A stretch of 64,000 bases of DNA, taken from NCBI GenBank assembly GCA_008360975.2, contig CM039182.1, positions 148,370,656 to 148,434,655 on the forward strand. The letters run 5' to 3'. Both the position numbers and the translations under genes were made by a program. This DNA comes from Lichenostomus cassidix (lineage: Eukaryota > Chordata > Aves > Passeriformes > Meliphagidae). Of the stretch, positions 12,634 to 24,369 are shown piece after piece. The notes under the pieces were generated by a model. The model ran no database searches and was not told the DNA's origin. It saw only the letters and a list, made by a program, of their open reading frames with translations. Every line of letters begins with the position of its first letter. The first letter of the stretch is position 1.

Positions 12634-12740
12634 CATAAAATCATAGACTCAGAGGATGGTTTTGGTTGGAAGGGACCATGAAAGATTGTGTAGTTCAAAC
12701 TCCTCTGCCATGGGCAAGGACACCTTACACTAGATTCCTT
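12634..12740 (-). mobile_element. CR1 LINE, short 3' tail
   Basis: It begins CATAAAATCATAGACTCAGA, then GGTTTTGGTTGGAAGGGACC, 'CCATGGGCAAGGACACCTTA' and CACTAGATTCCTTGG. Only about 100 bases of the 3' end are present. Confidence 0.9.
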
Positions 12741-13020
12741 GGATGCTTGGATGACTCTGCTGCCAGTCCTTCAGGGAGAGCCCAGGAGAACAGCACAAGA
12801 TGACATCCCTCAGATGGGTAAACAAGATGAAACTGATAAATGGTATTTAGAAATCATAAAAAAATATTTTAATACAGCTGAGTGTCAGCTTTCTACATGG
12901 TGAGTTGTTGGATCACATTTATGAGTTTGTTCTCAGCTCCCACAGCCAGAAGCACTCCATGAAGCACACTTAACACTAGAAGAAAAATTACCTATATCTC
13001 CCAGGTGCTTTTCTCCCCCT
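12741..13020. other. Short unique stretch
   Basis: Unique sequence of mixed composition with an AT-rich part near 12855-12880. Nothing recognisable. Confidence 0.4.
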
Positions 13021-14064
13021 TTGCTGGTAGGCTTGAGCTGCTCTGAGATAAAACAGCAAAGGGAGAACACTGCAGGCCCTACTGCATCCCACATGGCCAG
13101 GCACAACAGCGCTGCTGTGCTCTGGCTTTTGTTTGCCACTGGCAGTGGAGAGGAGTTGACAGAGCCTTGGCCACATCTGCCTCCTCCTCCTCCCATTCTT
13201 CATCTCCAGGAGCTGGGACTTCCTGTGGTTTGGCAGGAGTTCTGTAAACATGTTCCCCAAAGTGCTTCCCCCCGCCTGCCAGCGCCTCACGCTCTTGCGA
13301 GAGAGGAAACACCGCAGCCGGGAATGTGGAAGGGGATTTCCATGGCTTTAATGAGGTCGGCCTCCTTCTCCAATCCATGGGATTCCTCCTCCCCGCCCCG
13401 TCAGGCCTCAGGGAGATCCTGCCCCACTTGGTGTAGGGCTGGGACAGTGCCCGAGTGGCACCAGGGGTGGTTCCCAGCGTGGGGCTGTTCAGCTGGCTCT
13501 CTCCCAGGGTTTTGGTTCTCCTCCTTTAGCAAGGGAACGAGAGGGCAAAGCAGTTCTTGGAGGAGAGGGCGTGTGAAGGAGACCTTGAGCCAGGGGAACG
13601 TATGGGGGGTAGAGAGCACCCTGGCTGCCTTAAAACATGGGGCTGATCCCTGTCCCTCTGTGCCCTCTCTGGCTCCAGTCTCCTCTGAGGACCCATTCCC
13701 TGGCCATGGACGTGAGTGTAGCACAGAACATCTAAATTCCACACAGCTGTACTCTCTTCTGGCCAAATTAGGGGTACATCCCAGTGGGGACTTGTCTCCA
13801 AATCCTTCAGCCCCCTCAGAGCCTGCCCAGACATGGGCAGTGCCGGCTGGCACTGGTCAGGGACAGCACAGAGTTAAACATCAGCATCTGGGACCTCCTG
13901 AGTCCTGGCTCTGCTGGGTTGTAGCCAAAGACCCACCCCTGTCCTGCAAGGCCATTGGGGCTTGGATGCTGCTCCTATCCCACCTCTTCCAGGCTGAGAT
14001 ATCAAAGCCAGGCTGTGGGCATTTCTCCTGGTGCTCCAGGTGCCTCCTGGGTGTGACATCCTGA
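13021..14064 (+). other. GC-richer block with long open frame, probably non-coding
   Basis: One plus-strand frame stays open for about 347 codons. The first ATG is at 13093, which gives 323 codons, and the stop TGA is at 14062-14064. The peptide is rich in W, C, S and P, has no recognisable domain, signal or repeat, and several minus-strand frames are open across the same DNA. That pattern is what low stop-codon density in GC-rich DNA gives. CpG dinucleotides are locally frequent (about 13255-13450). It could be an unrecognised lineage-specific exon, but I think chance is more likely. Confidence 0.3.
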
Positions 14065-14998
14065 GATCCTCCAAGCTTGAATCACCTTGGGGTGAGGGGA
14101 GAATGGGCTGTACGTGACTTTCCCATGTGGGGATCAGGAGAGGGGGACGGGCAGTAAATGCAGTGCATGGGTGACATCTAATGTCTTATTGGGGTAACAC
14201 AGGCTGGGTTTTCCAAATTATCCTACTAATTGTAGGGTTTTTGGAGTGAGCAGGGCGATCAGGCCCATCTGGCTCTAAAGGGGCACCTTCTTTCCCAGGG
14301 GTTTGTAAATTTGAACCCTCTTGTCTTCAGAACATTTTGGGAAGTTGAAAAGAGACTTCAAATATACTTCAAATCATAATCTATAAATCACTTTGTACTT
14401 AGAAAGCTGAGGTGTTCTTTGAAATAAAACATTTTTAAATCTTGTAAGGGAAATTTCAAGATTGAAGATATTTTTCTTGATTAGATCCACTTTTCAGACA
14501 TTAAGATTTGACATTTTGCCTTGCTTTGTGAGGGTCTGTACATGACTGCATATATACATATATAAATATTTAACTCGAAAAACTGTTGCCAGAGAGGAAA
14601 GAACTGTGAAAGAGGTTTCCTTCACACTATCTCTTCCTGTTGGAATAGCTCCTTGTCTTTACTGCTACTGCCTTGGAATATGTCCAGGCCAAGGACTGTT
14701 CCCTTCTCTCTGCTTCGTTTGGTCTTCACAGATAGACAGCAATCAGCAACTCCATTTCCCTTCAATTGTCTAACTGGGGAGTGCAATTCAATTTGAGCTC
14801 AGGTTCCCAGCCTGCACTTAGCCTGAATGTGAATTCCTCTTTCAAACCTGAAGAAAGCTGTTTATCATTCTGCAGGCTCTGGTGGTGTGGTGGTGATGGA
14901 CAATGCCCACCTCTGGAGCATCCTTTGGGAAAGACCCTGCAGAGGGTGGACCTCTGCAGATTGCAAGCAACTGTGTGTTCTGGACCCCACTGAATTTT
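14065..14998. other. Unique stretch, no gene seen
   Basis: The composition drops from GC-rich to AT-rich (14330-14600, with a TATATACATATATAAATATT run near 14551-14570). No repeat family or coding frame was recognised. Confidence 0.45.
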
Positions 14999-15077
14999 CA
15001 TAGAATCATGGAATAGTTTAGGTTTGAATGGACCTTAAAGATCATTTAGTTACAACCCCCCTGCCATGGGATCAACA
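14999..15077 (-). mobile_element. CR1 LINE, very short 3' tail
   Basis: CATAGAATCATGGAATAGTT, followed by 'GGTTTGAATGGACCTTAAAG' and 'CCCCCCTGCCATGGGATCAA', is the last ~80 bases of a CR1 in reverse complement. Confidence 0.9.
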
Positions 15078-15840
15078 ATTTCTAGTGATATTGACCCGGC
15101 AGCCTCTCCTGATGTGAAAACTGAGGACAACAGAGAAGCTGTTGTTCTCTCAGTCAGAGAAATGTTTATTTGGGCACTGCAAAGCTTGGATCCTCTATTG
15201 CTTAACACCTCTGGGTTCACTAAAGGCTTGTTTGCCACCAGAAATCTCTGTTCCAAAGATGAATGTGGTAAAGTCCCTATCTCTGATCCTTCTCTAAACC
15301 ATTCCCAGATTTTGGCCAGGACCTGATTTTTGGCCAGAAGGTAGAAGGAACACGTTGACTCTTGCTCCATAGGCTAAGTTCTTCCTTCTCTTTCCCTCCT
15401 TTGAAAACCAGGTTGTTTCCCCCATCCTTCCTGCCCCAGCCTGGACCCATTCCCAGTTCCCTGCTCCCAGGGCATGACTCCAGCTGCTGCACCAGAGCCA
15501 CCACAATGCTGCTGCCACCACATTAGATTTGCAGGGCAAATCAAAGGGTGAGAGGGGATGTACAGCTCAACCCAGGCACTTTATCAGCCTGGAATAACGG
15601 GAATAACTTTCCCATTTCCCCAGCATGCTGTGTTGTGAGGGAGGCTGGAGCCTTCACTTTCCTGGAGGCTGTTGCAGAGCTAAATTAATTTGTTAATGTT
15701 TATATTTTCAGAACCTGCTGCCGTGCCTTGAGGAGTCACTTACAGCCCCATCAGTGGCTCATTGATGCCGTGGCTCATCGAGTCCAGGGAAACAAGCACC
15801 ATTAGGACCAAAGTAAACCCTGGCTGCTCCTCTCCTGCAT
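15078..15840. other. Unique stretch, no gene seen
   Basis: Moderate GC, no recognised repeat, and only short overlapping frames on both strands. Confidence 0.4.
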
Positions 15841-15980
15841 AATGATAGTAATTAGTGCTGGCTGGCACTTTGCAGGCATTACTTAATTACTCCTCAGAGC
15901 TTCCTCTGGGAGGAGTGTTGCTATTTTTAGTGTGTTTTACAGCAAGGGAAACTGAGGCAGCAGGTTAAAGGTCGTAGAAA
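15841..15980 (-). mobile_element. MIR-type SINE, best-preserved copy in the window
   Basis: The plus strand follows the reverse complement of MIR over about 140 bases: 'AATGATAGTAATTAGTGCTG', 'GGCACTTTGCAGGCATTACT', 'TAATTACTCCTCAGAG', 'GGGAGGAGTGTTGCTATTTT', 'TTTTACAGCAAGGGAAACTG', 'AGGCAGCAGGTTAAAGGTC'. The TTTACAG..GGAAACTGAGGC block is diagnostic. It is an ancient amniote SINE fossil, not mobile. Confidence 0.75.
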
Positions 15981-16839
15981 GAGGGAGGGAGAAGGGGACA
16001 GAGGCCAACACTGTGACTGCAGCCCTGAACATGCCCAAAGCTGCTCCCTTTGCTCCTCAGTCTGCTGGGACACGTTCGGCTTGCACAATCCAATCACATA
16101 ATTCCTAATGCCAGGAGGTTTGTTTGGATTGGAAACAGCATTTTTTATTTCAAAATGGAGCATTTGCCTTAATCCACCAAGCAAAACTTTTTTTTTCTTT
16201 TTGCATCCAAACTGGCCATTTTAGGAAAATGAAAATCAAGGATATTTTTGGCTTTCCCATTGCTGCTCTCTTATTCCGCCTTTTCAAGGCAAAACTGAAT
16301 AAATTGAGAGAAGGACACAACTAAAAATGCCCAAATGCACACACACAAAAAGGGGTCTATAAATGTTTCATGTGCAGAAGGTCATTGGGATGCAATGCCC
16401 TGTTCTCCCAAAGCCCACAGACTGAAATCAGCGATAAAGTTGCTTAATTTTTCCTTGATGGTTTTTACAGCTCAAATATGTGGAAAAAGTATGGTAATTT
16501 TTTTTTCCAAGCCAATCATTTATTGCTTCTTTTCTGGGTTTATTAATTTGGTTTTTACTATCCTGTAAAGTCCCTTAGATGCTGGAGAGGAAAGATGTCT
16601 GGTAGATTTGTCTAGGTAAGTGCAGGAAATAGAAATATTCCTGCTTTGTAAAGATGCCAAGCACAGTGTTGTTGTGTAATTTTACTGGTAGTTTTGCAAT
16701 ATATAAGTCTTTTTCTGATACATCCAACTCCTAGGACCCTCTAACCCATTATATTCTCAGACTTCATGATCAAAAATAAATTCTAGCTGAGAATTACAAG
16801 CTGGAAATACAGCAGGAAACCAAGGGTAAGACACCAAGG

Positions 16840-16871
16840 TTGTTGCTGCTGCTGTTTTTGTTATTATTATT
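16840..16871. repeat. Compound triplet repeat (TTG/CTG then TTA)
   Basis: TTGTTGCTGCTGCTG, then a T-run, then TTATTATTATT form a short mixed triplet microsatellite. Confidence 0.7.
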
Positions 16872-17776
16872 CATAAATGTCAAATTCTCTTGTGGTTTTC
16901 AAGCGGGCCATGTGGGTTTTAAGGCCTGACTCAGGATTTTTCAGTGTCTGGGGCTGACTGGAATACCAGTCACCATGGTGGGAGCAGTCAGCACAACCAA
17001 GCACGGGTTTTAGCTTCCATCAGTTCATTTTTTTTTCTGGCCCATAGGTTGATAAATATGACATTGCTGATCATTAATAAACCATGTAAATCCTAGTGTA
17101 CCTATAAATCTGAAAAATTTCCACTGACCTGGGTTTGTTTATGAACAGGCAGCCTTAAATAGGGCTGCTACTTATTTCCAAAAGAAAGATTTTCTATAAA
17201 ATTTCTGTATAAATTAGTTTTTTCAGCTAATTAAGAGGCTATGTCATTCTCTGAAATTCTTATATGTGCTGCACCTCCATGAGGCAAATATAATTGGGAT
17301 TCAGTGTAAATGTTTGTCTGTCTGCTCTCTCCTTTCTGTGGTCTTCATGTCTCTGGTGCACAAATGTCTGCCAAAATCCTGGAATCAAACATCTGTCTCC
17401 TCAAGAAAAAACAAGGCTGAGCAGGGAGCTGGTTGCTTCATCTTCCTTATAAATAACCCATCCCTTTTCAGACCTGAACATCTTCACAGTACAGCCCCAA
17501 ATCATGACCTTAGTCCTGAATCCTCTGAGTGGACCTCATGGGGGATTTTGAAGTCCTATTTGTGCTGGTAAAACCCAGGGAAGACAAGCAAGATGGAGAG
17601 CCACCCCACTGCAGAGCAGGCACATCCTGGCTCCTCAAGAGATGATTCTTCTCCAGCCTTGAAAGCATCCTGTCTCTTTTGCTCCTTCCTCTCCCTCACT
17701 CATTCAAGCTTCTTGCTGGAGTTGAGGTCATTTTCCCAGTTTGTGCAAGTTTTTCCCAAGTGCTTTGGTATCTCCT

Positions 17777-17824
17777 GGGAAGAGGTCACAGCTCATGGCT
17801 GGGAAGAGGTCACAGCTCATGGCT
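17777..17824. repeat. Perfect 24-base tandem duplication
   Basis: The 24-base unit starting GGGAAGAGGTCACAGCTCAT occurs twice head-to-tail with no mismatch (17777-17800 and 17801-17824). Perfect identity suggests a recent slippage event, or a conserved one. The unit is a multiple of three, but no gene is evident here. Confidence 0.95.
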
Positions 17825-18079
17825 GTGATGTGACACCTCCTGTCTGCCTTCATCCTCTGTCAACACCACTGCTTTACCTCTCTGGAGTGCCAGCAATGCC
17901 AGCAGCCCTCTTGGACACTCTGTGCCTTCCAAATTTTTGAGACTTGCTGCAGAGCAGATGTAAGGTGTTTTTTTCCTCCTTGGTATCCTCCCAACAGCTG
18001 AAGCTCTTATTGCAGCTTTCCTTGTCACACATCATGTGCCAGTTCACCTGCCACCTGCCCCACACTCACACATTGCCAG

Positions 18080-18314
18080 AGTGAGGGTTAGACTGGATTT
18101 TGGGAATAAATTCCTGACTGTGAGGGGGGGGAGGAACTGGAAAAGGTTGCCCAGAGAAGCTGTGGCTGCCCCATCCCTGGAAGTGTTCAAGGCCAGGTTG
18201 GACAGGGCTTGGAGCAACCTGGGATAATGAAAGGTGTCCCTGCCCATGCAGGGCAGCTGGAACAAGATGAACTTTGAAGGTCCCTTCCAATCCAAACCAT
18301 TCTGGGATCCTATG
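18080..18314 (+). mobile_element. CR1 LINE, 3' tail with ORF2 C-terminus
   Basis: The end of CR1 ORF2 is still readable in frame (RLPREAVAAPSLEVFKARLD, then RAWSNLG and a stop), preceded by a diverged LDFGNKFLTVRGG stretch. The 3' UTR follows with 'GGTGTCCCTGCCCATGCAGG' and 'AAGGTCCCTTCCAATCCAAA', ending near ATTCTGGGATCCTATGA. A G-run (about 18123-18130) sits in the frame. It is a truncated, dead copy. Confidence 0.95.
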
Positions 18315-18810
18315 ACTTTCAATAAATAATTTGGCCATTTGAGTGCTGTTGTTCAGATTTTCTGCATTGTGATATCTTTACCTTTGCCCATTACTGTAGA
18401 AAGACCCCAGACTAGGCTGATCTTCCCAAGGATAAATTATGGTCCAAGAAAATAAATTTATCTCAGGAAATCTTCCCTAGAAATTCTTTTAATCTTGTCG
18501 AAGATACCTGCAGCTCCATAAGGGAGAAGATCTGGGACTAAAATCACTGAGAAGAGGGTCTGGCCTGTCAGCCAAGGGACAGCAGCTGGTTCTGCCCTCT
18601 CTCCAGTGCACAAAGGTCTCATTAAAGGACCTGCACTGGAGGAAGGAATGAATTGGCATAATGCAGTTATCAGCCTGTCAGATTTCTTTAAACTCATTTC
18701 CTTCCAGTCCATAAGCAGAGAGAGGCTAAAACACTATTTGAAATGTTATTTTGCAAAATTATTCTGCAATTTAGTATTTGTTTATTTTTCTCCTCCACTG
18801 TTGCAGAGAC
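18315..18810. other. Unique stretch between CR1 tails
   Basis: No coding frame, RNA gene or repeat was recognised in this ~500-base interval. Confidence 0.4.
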
Positions 18811-18906
18811 AGCAGCCTGGTCTAGTGGAAGGTGTCCTTGCCCATGACATGGGGCTTGGAATGAGATGACCTTTAAGGTCCCTTCCAACACAAACCACTG
18901 TTTCTG
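18811..18906 (+). mobile_element. CR1 LINE, short 3' tail
   Basis: Only the 3' UTR remains: AGCAGCCTGGTCTAGTGGAA, 'GGTGTCCTTGCCCATGACAT', 'GATGACCTTTAAGGTCCCTT' and CCAACACAAACCACTGTTTC. Confidence 0.9.
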
Positions 18907-20728
18907 TAAATAAGAACTACAGAAATGGCTTTTCTTATTGCAAAAGAAGCCTGCCTCTATCTCTTTACAGATGGAACGGCTTTTATTGCTTTTATTTTTA
19001 ACACATACATTTGGGTGTAGAGATAATCCTCGGACACAATCTGTCCAATTCTTCCTTGAATATTTCTTAGTTTTTATCAATAGGTTTCTCACAGGCTGTT
19101 GAATGTAAATCAGAATTCCCCAGGGTGGTTTTTTTTGGTTATCTGCAAGAAATAAGAACCAGTCCCTTGATGTGGAAATCCAGGTATCTTGTCGGAGATA
19201 AGGACAACTCTCAAAGAAATAATTGCCTTATTTATTTTACGTGGAAAATAGGACTAACAGAAAACAAAAAAAAAGAGAAAAAACAACTGTGTAGGACAGA
19301 CAGGGTTTGGGCTATAAAATAAGGATGCCAGTACTTAATTTTAAGCCTCAGTTATAGATTGCCCTAGTGAATCTGCAGGGTGTTTTTTATCTCCACTGCC
19401 CTGTTTTGGAGATGTAGTGGGGGTTTTCAAGTTGTTGCTGGAGAACTGTGTTCACATGTAGGTGAAACCACAGCCCAGGGTTATTCCCAGAGCAGGTTCA
19501 GGGATTCAGCAATTCCAGCTGATGTGTTTGGAAGGGGGACAGCCTTTGGCAGGCAGGCTCTGGCTCTGTGCCCAGGAGCAGGGCCGGGTGGACGTCAGCA
19601 GTTTTGGTTCAGGGAGGAAGGTCGTGTGAAACTGCTCTGCCCACCCTCGCTGCCGTCTGCGGCCGAAGCCAAGGACCTGGAGCCAAGGGCAGAGTCTCAC
19701 CCGCGCTGTGCCTGGGATTTACATCCTCCCCTGGGAGCCTGATCCGTGCAGGAGGAGCTGCTGCTGGCTGGGCTGTGTGAGCTCTTACCCCACAGAACTG
19801 TTTTAGGGGACATCCTTTGCTGGACACCTCAGAGTGCTCCTGCACTGTCTTCACCATCCTCAGGAAGATCTTTCCCCCTCCAGCTGTGAAGTGTTGTGTA
19901 GGAATAGCCGCTGGTTTGGTTTCCATTTTCACCTGTTTCACTGCTAAGCCAGCAGGCACAGCCTCCTTTTGCCCCTTTGCCAGGTGTTGGTGGTCGTGGC
20001 TCAGGGTATTCAAGGGATGTAGAAAGGCACAGCAGCTGGAGGGTGGTTTTGGTGAGTAGCATGTAGGAGATGCCTGTTGAAGTTTCTTTGTGATTGTGAG
20101 GCTTGTTGGATGTGTTCATAAGAAGAAATGTGGGAATTGTGTAGCTTTCCATTATTCCTGGGTGAGTTCTGGTTACCCAGCAGTGCAGAGCCCTGCCTTT
20201 TTTGAGATGATGGTGGGAAGCTGAAAAAATACCATCTCTTTCCCCCATGATGGCTATTTTTCTGTTTTACTAACTCACTACCACCAGTTTATTGCCTAGT
20301 AAGATGGAGAGTGCTCTCCTTTTCCTCCTTTAATTAGGCAAGTTAACTTTATTTGCCAAATAAACCTTTGCAATGGATACTCAAGCTACCTTTGGTATAG
20401 ATTTCCACACCCAAAAGCTGATCTGTGATTCAGTAAAAAGCATACAAATGTTTAGTCAACGTGATTGTTATTTTTGCCACGCAAGGGAAGATGTTTGGCA
20501 TCTTTTGTTTGGAGATGAAGAGTGGGAGACACCCAGATCAACCCCTCAAAGTGTGAGGTTGATCAACTCCATCCCACTGCGTGACATCAGTGAGCCATGC
20601 TTACAGCCAGGAATTTCCCTTCTCCCTCTCCTTTCCGATCCTCACCTCCTCCATGACAAAAATTGCCACATTTCAACGGATTCAGAGGGATGAGTGCTAG
20701 AGTTGTGAGGTCATCTCTGAAGGTTGGA

Positions 20729-20807
20729 CTTTTTTTAGGTTGGTTGGTTGTTTTTTATTTTTTGTGGGTTTTTTGTTATTTTGCTTTGTTTTGATTTTTT
20801 GTTTAAA
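20729..20807. repeat. T/G-rich low-complexity tract
   Basis: A run of T with scattered G (TTGGTTGGTTG, then TTTTTT and TTTTGT units), almost free of A and C on this strand. Confidence 0.8.
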
Positions 20808-22202
20808 TTCGAAAGCTCAGATCTCTGGGCTCTGCCCCCTCCTTGAGCTTTTTGATGAAAGATTCTTAACTGCTTTTCTTCTTTTTTATTGGAAGTTTAG
20901 TATATACCATAAGTTTCTGGGCCATGAGAGATGCACAGGCAGTCAGAAAATCTGCCAACCCCAAAAAACCTGAGCTTCAGCTCCTGCCCCTCTGAGCTCC
21001 CAGCAGTCCCTTTCCTTGCCACCATTTCCCTCTGTATATTATAGAGATAAGGTTCTTTTTTTTATCCTGGTAATTTTTTACCTGTCATTAAAGTGGATTT
21101 TGGCATCACTCCAGCCACAGAACTGATAATTTTTCACTTATGTTATAAGACAAAATGATTTTCAGAGGGAGGGGTTAATTCACGTGCCAGTACATTGGAA
21201 AAACTTCTTCCTGCCAGGAACTGTTTTTTTCCCAGGACAGAGAAATTCAACAATAGCAGACCTTTGATATGAAGTTGGTTTTTGGTTTTTCTGTTGTGTT
21301 TTGTTTTTTTCCCATGTTCACCATTCAGCATTCCCTCAAGTTCACCTTAACCTCCAGCATAACCTGGCAATGACCTGGTTTTCATATCACTGATGCCCAT
21401 TTGATGCTGACTGTGCAAACCATATGTTCTGTTCTGAGATAAATGAGAAATGTGGGTTTTGTGCTCTGACTTCTCCCACACTGTGTTGGGAGGCCATGCT
21501 GGGTATCCTGAACTGCTCTGTGAAGCAAGGAAGTGAGAGCAATTACTTCAGCCATGTGTTGGAGACCTGCTCACCCTTGTGAATACCAGGGGTAGTTCCC
21601 AAACCCTTCCTCTCGAGGGTCCTGACTCTCCATCACTTGCTCTGCAGTTATTTCTCTCATATCAGAGCTCTGAATCCTGCCACAGGATCAGAAGAATGGT
21701 GGTTTAATAATATTTTTTGCTGGCGAAAATATAGTGGAGGATTTGTTTTAATTTTTAAATGAAGGTACACTGGTTCATTGGGTAGTGATTCTGCTTGAAT
21801 GCTGGAGGCAGGGTTGAAGAGGAAATGACATATTGACTGACAAGCCAGCTTATTGCCATTTTTTTCTGTGCTTTGTGAAATAATATCTTCAGTTTGCTCT
21901 GTAAGAACCAAATCAGCTTCATCTTCTGAGTGATCAGTTCCTCAAAGCCTTCCCCAAAGTATCTTTAACAATGTGAGTAGTGTTTAATTTAGGCTTTTAA
22001 ATATTTTTCAGCTTAGTTGGCCCCAAACTGTACATAAGCTCACAGTACAGAGGTTAAAACCCCTCCTTAGTCCTGCTTACTTCTTCATGCACCTTAGGAT
22101 TTATTTAGCTTTCACAGAGGCTCTGCTTTCCCAGACACAGCTCCCCTGTTACAGGAATGGCCCACATCCATCTGTCCTTGTTCTCCTTGTTGGAGTGAGA
22201 AG

Positions 22203-22245
22203 AATTATGCTCAATAGCATAATTATTGAGCAGAATTATGCTCAA
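22203..22245. repeat. Two consecutive perfect small hairpins
   Basis: First hairpin: stem AATTATGC (22203-22210), loop TCAATA, stem GCATAATT (22217-22224). Second: stem TTGAGCA (22226-22232), loop GAATTA, stem TGCTCAA (22239-22245). The 12-mer AATTATGCTCAA also occurs twice as a direct repeat (22203 and 22234). All pairings were read directly from the sequence. Confidence 0.9.
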
Positions 22246-22639
22246 CAGTTCTTTTAACATTCAGGACCTTTACAATGTTTTTTAGGCAGCTGGAGCAGAC
22301 ACAAGGAGGTGGGGCCAGACAGGTGCTATGTCGGGTAAAAACATAGCACTGATGGTAGGAAATAGGAAGGAAATGACCATGAGGTGAGCAAGGCTGGGAA
22401 ATGATATTTTAAATGATGTGAAACCTTCGTACCACACCTGTTCCTTCTCACCACAGGGCAGGGGATAGGTGTAAAAGGAAGGACATAAAAGACATTTCCA
22501 AAATTTATATTTGATGCTCAAATTGCTTTAGACAGTGTGAAAAGCAGAGAATCCATGGATGAAGGTTCTGCCCACTCCATGTTAGCATGTAGGTACATCA
22601 AGTCTGTCAGGAGTCCCATTAAAGCCAGTGCTGCTCATT

Positions 22640-24369
22640 CAATTATGCACCTACAGCATTATTCAGAACATGTGGTGCCCTTCAAAACACAATATTAGAG
22701 CCTTGCTTTATCATTTCATGAAGATTCATTTTCGGAGGGTTATACAAACTCTATTTAAATTAGAAATCACATCCACTTTTTATGCCTGAGGATTCATAAT
22801 AAGAACAACGAGAGCTCCCAGGCACAAATGAAGAAGCGAGTGAATTTCTCATCATGAAATTACCACTGAGGTTATTATTGACTAGCTTTTGTTTTTTTCC
22901 TGATCATTAATGGGGTTCTGCTTCTCTGGATGGCTTATTGGCAAGGAGCACAGTGAGTATCCCATGCAGCAAACACATGCGAGAGGCAATATAAATGTAA
23001 AATTAGTTAAGTGAGACGCTGCTATTTAATGCACCCTTGCAAGCTTTAAATGTCAGGTAGGAATTTTGCTTAGAGAAAAGAAAAACTGTCAGAAAAGGAG
23101 AGGGGTTTGTTTACCAGCATTATACCTTGTGAGATCATTTACATTGACACTGGGTATGATTGCCTTTTGGAAGCATTTCATGTTTGCTAGTACAAATGGC
23201 AGCACAAAGGTGGGATTCATTTGCCAAATGAAGATGCCCAGTGCTATCTGACATCCAAAAATCTCTGTGGGCAAGACAGAAATAGCCCAGAACTTATGAG
23301 TGACAGACCTCTTCCCGGATCAATAGCTCAGAGGCTTCTCTGTTAGAGTGAATATTTCTCCAGCTGACACTGCTCACCATGAAAAGGACTTGATTTTCTG
23401 GACTTCTAGGACGATGTCACATGGTCCATGATACCCAAACTGCCTGGGAGTGGCAGAGGGACACTGGAGTTCTCTGTGATAAGCATTTGAGTGCTGCCTA
23501 TGGTCTGCCTTGATTTTAATGGGAGATAAACACTGTCACACAGCCAACATCTGCATATGGATATCCTAAATCCTGATTGCTACCTGTGCTGTCAGCCTGG
23601 GGTGGCTCTAGGTTTTCTTTTTTTCCAGTCTGGATTCGAGAGATCCTCATCCAAAACCATGTGCAGTCATCAAAGGTCTGCTCATGGGGCTAATTCAGCA
23701 CATCCTACCCCAAAGACTGTTTGCATCACTTGTGTGAATGCTGGAATGCAAATGACATGGGCTGAGGGGTATATGAGGGAAAAGTACAGCCTGTGGGGAG
23801 GTATCTGAGCTTGGATTCCTGGAATCATGATGGTCTTTGAGTCTGGGCTACAGTCAGTCTATCAACCACTAATGTGTTGTCACAGATGGAGTGATGCTCT
23901 TCACAAACAGGCTCAAACCTCTCCCAGTTCCATTACTGGGCAAATCTCCAGCAGAACTGGAGTTTGTAACTGGGACTGGATTGGTGGCTGGAGGGAGAAA
24001 AATATTTTCATGAAACAAGCAGGTGAAACTTCCAGGCTTTAGCTACCCATCAGTTTAATTATTAGGTGATAACAGTAGTTAAAAAGCATTGCTATTAAGG
24101 AAGGTCTCGTTAATCATTTTGATAAGAACGAGGAGAGCATATTTATCTCAGTGGCAATGAGATGTAAATTAGAGGAATTCTCCTCTTTCACCCCACTCAC
24201 AGACACTTGAGTGTTTTCCCCTAATTACTTGCAAATAGCAGCTTATTCAATTAAGCAGCAGAGAAGAACATAACCCCCTTCTCCTCTTAGGCTCTCTCTC
24301 AGTTCTTTCTGTGTGGTACCAGAGATAAGTGAAGACCTTTCTCCTTACAACAGCCTTCTGGGTCAGCAG
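22640..24369. other. AT-rich stretch, candidate regulatory region
   Basis: This interval has many homeodomain-type cores: GATCATTAATGGGG, GCTATTTAATGCACCC, GAAATTACCACTGAGGTTAT, CAGTTTAATTATTAGG, CCCTAATTACTTG and others, at about 22640-23060 and again at 24050-24260. It lacks repeats and coding frames. Such composition is common in conserved vertebrate non-coding elements, but conservation cannot be judged from one sequence. Confidence 0.3.

Larger units (their letters stand above)
15981..18079. other. 2.1 kb unique stretch, no gene seen
   Basis: AT-rich for the most part, with a TTG/CTG then TTA triplet run at 16840-16871 and a perfect 24-base tandem duplication at 17777-17824 (listed separately). 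No domain-bearing frame was recognised. Confidence 0.45.
18907..22639. other. 3.7 kb unique stretch, no gene seen
   Basis: Contains a small CpG-richer patch (about 19583-19750, roughly ten CpGs by eye), T-rich tracts (20729-20807, about 21274-21311) and the twin hairpins at 22203-22245. The frames here are short and lack recognisable domains. Confidence 0.45.

Noticed and set aside
19583..19750. Possible CpG island
   Set aside because: About ten CpGs by eye in 170 bases is locally high, but the patch is too short to call an island or promoter without methylation or transcript data.
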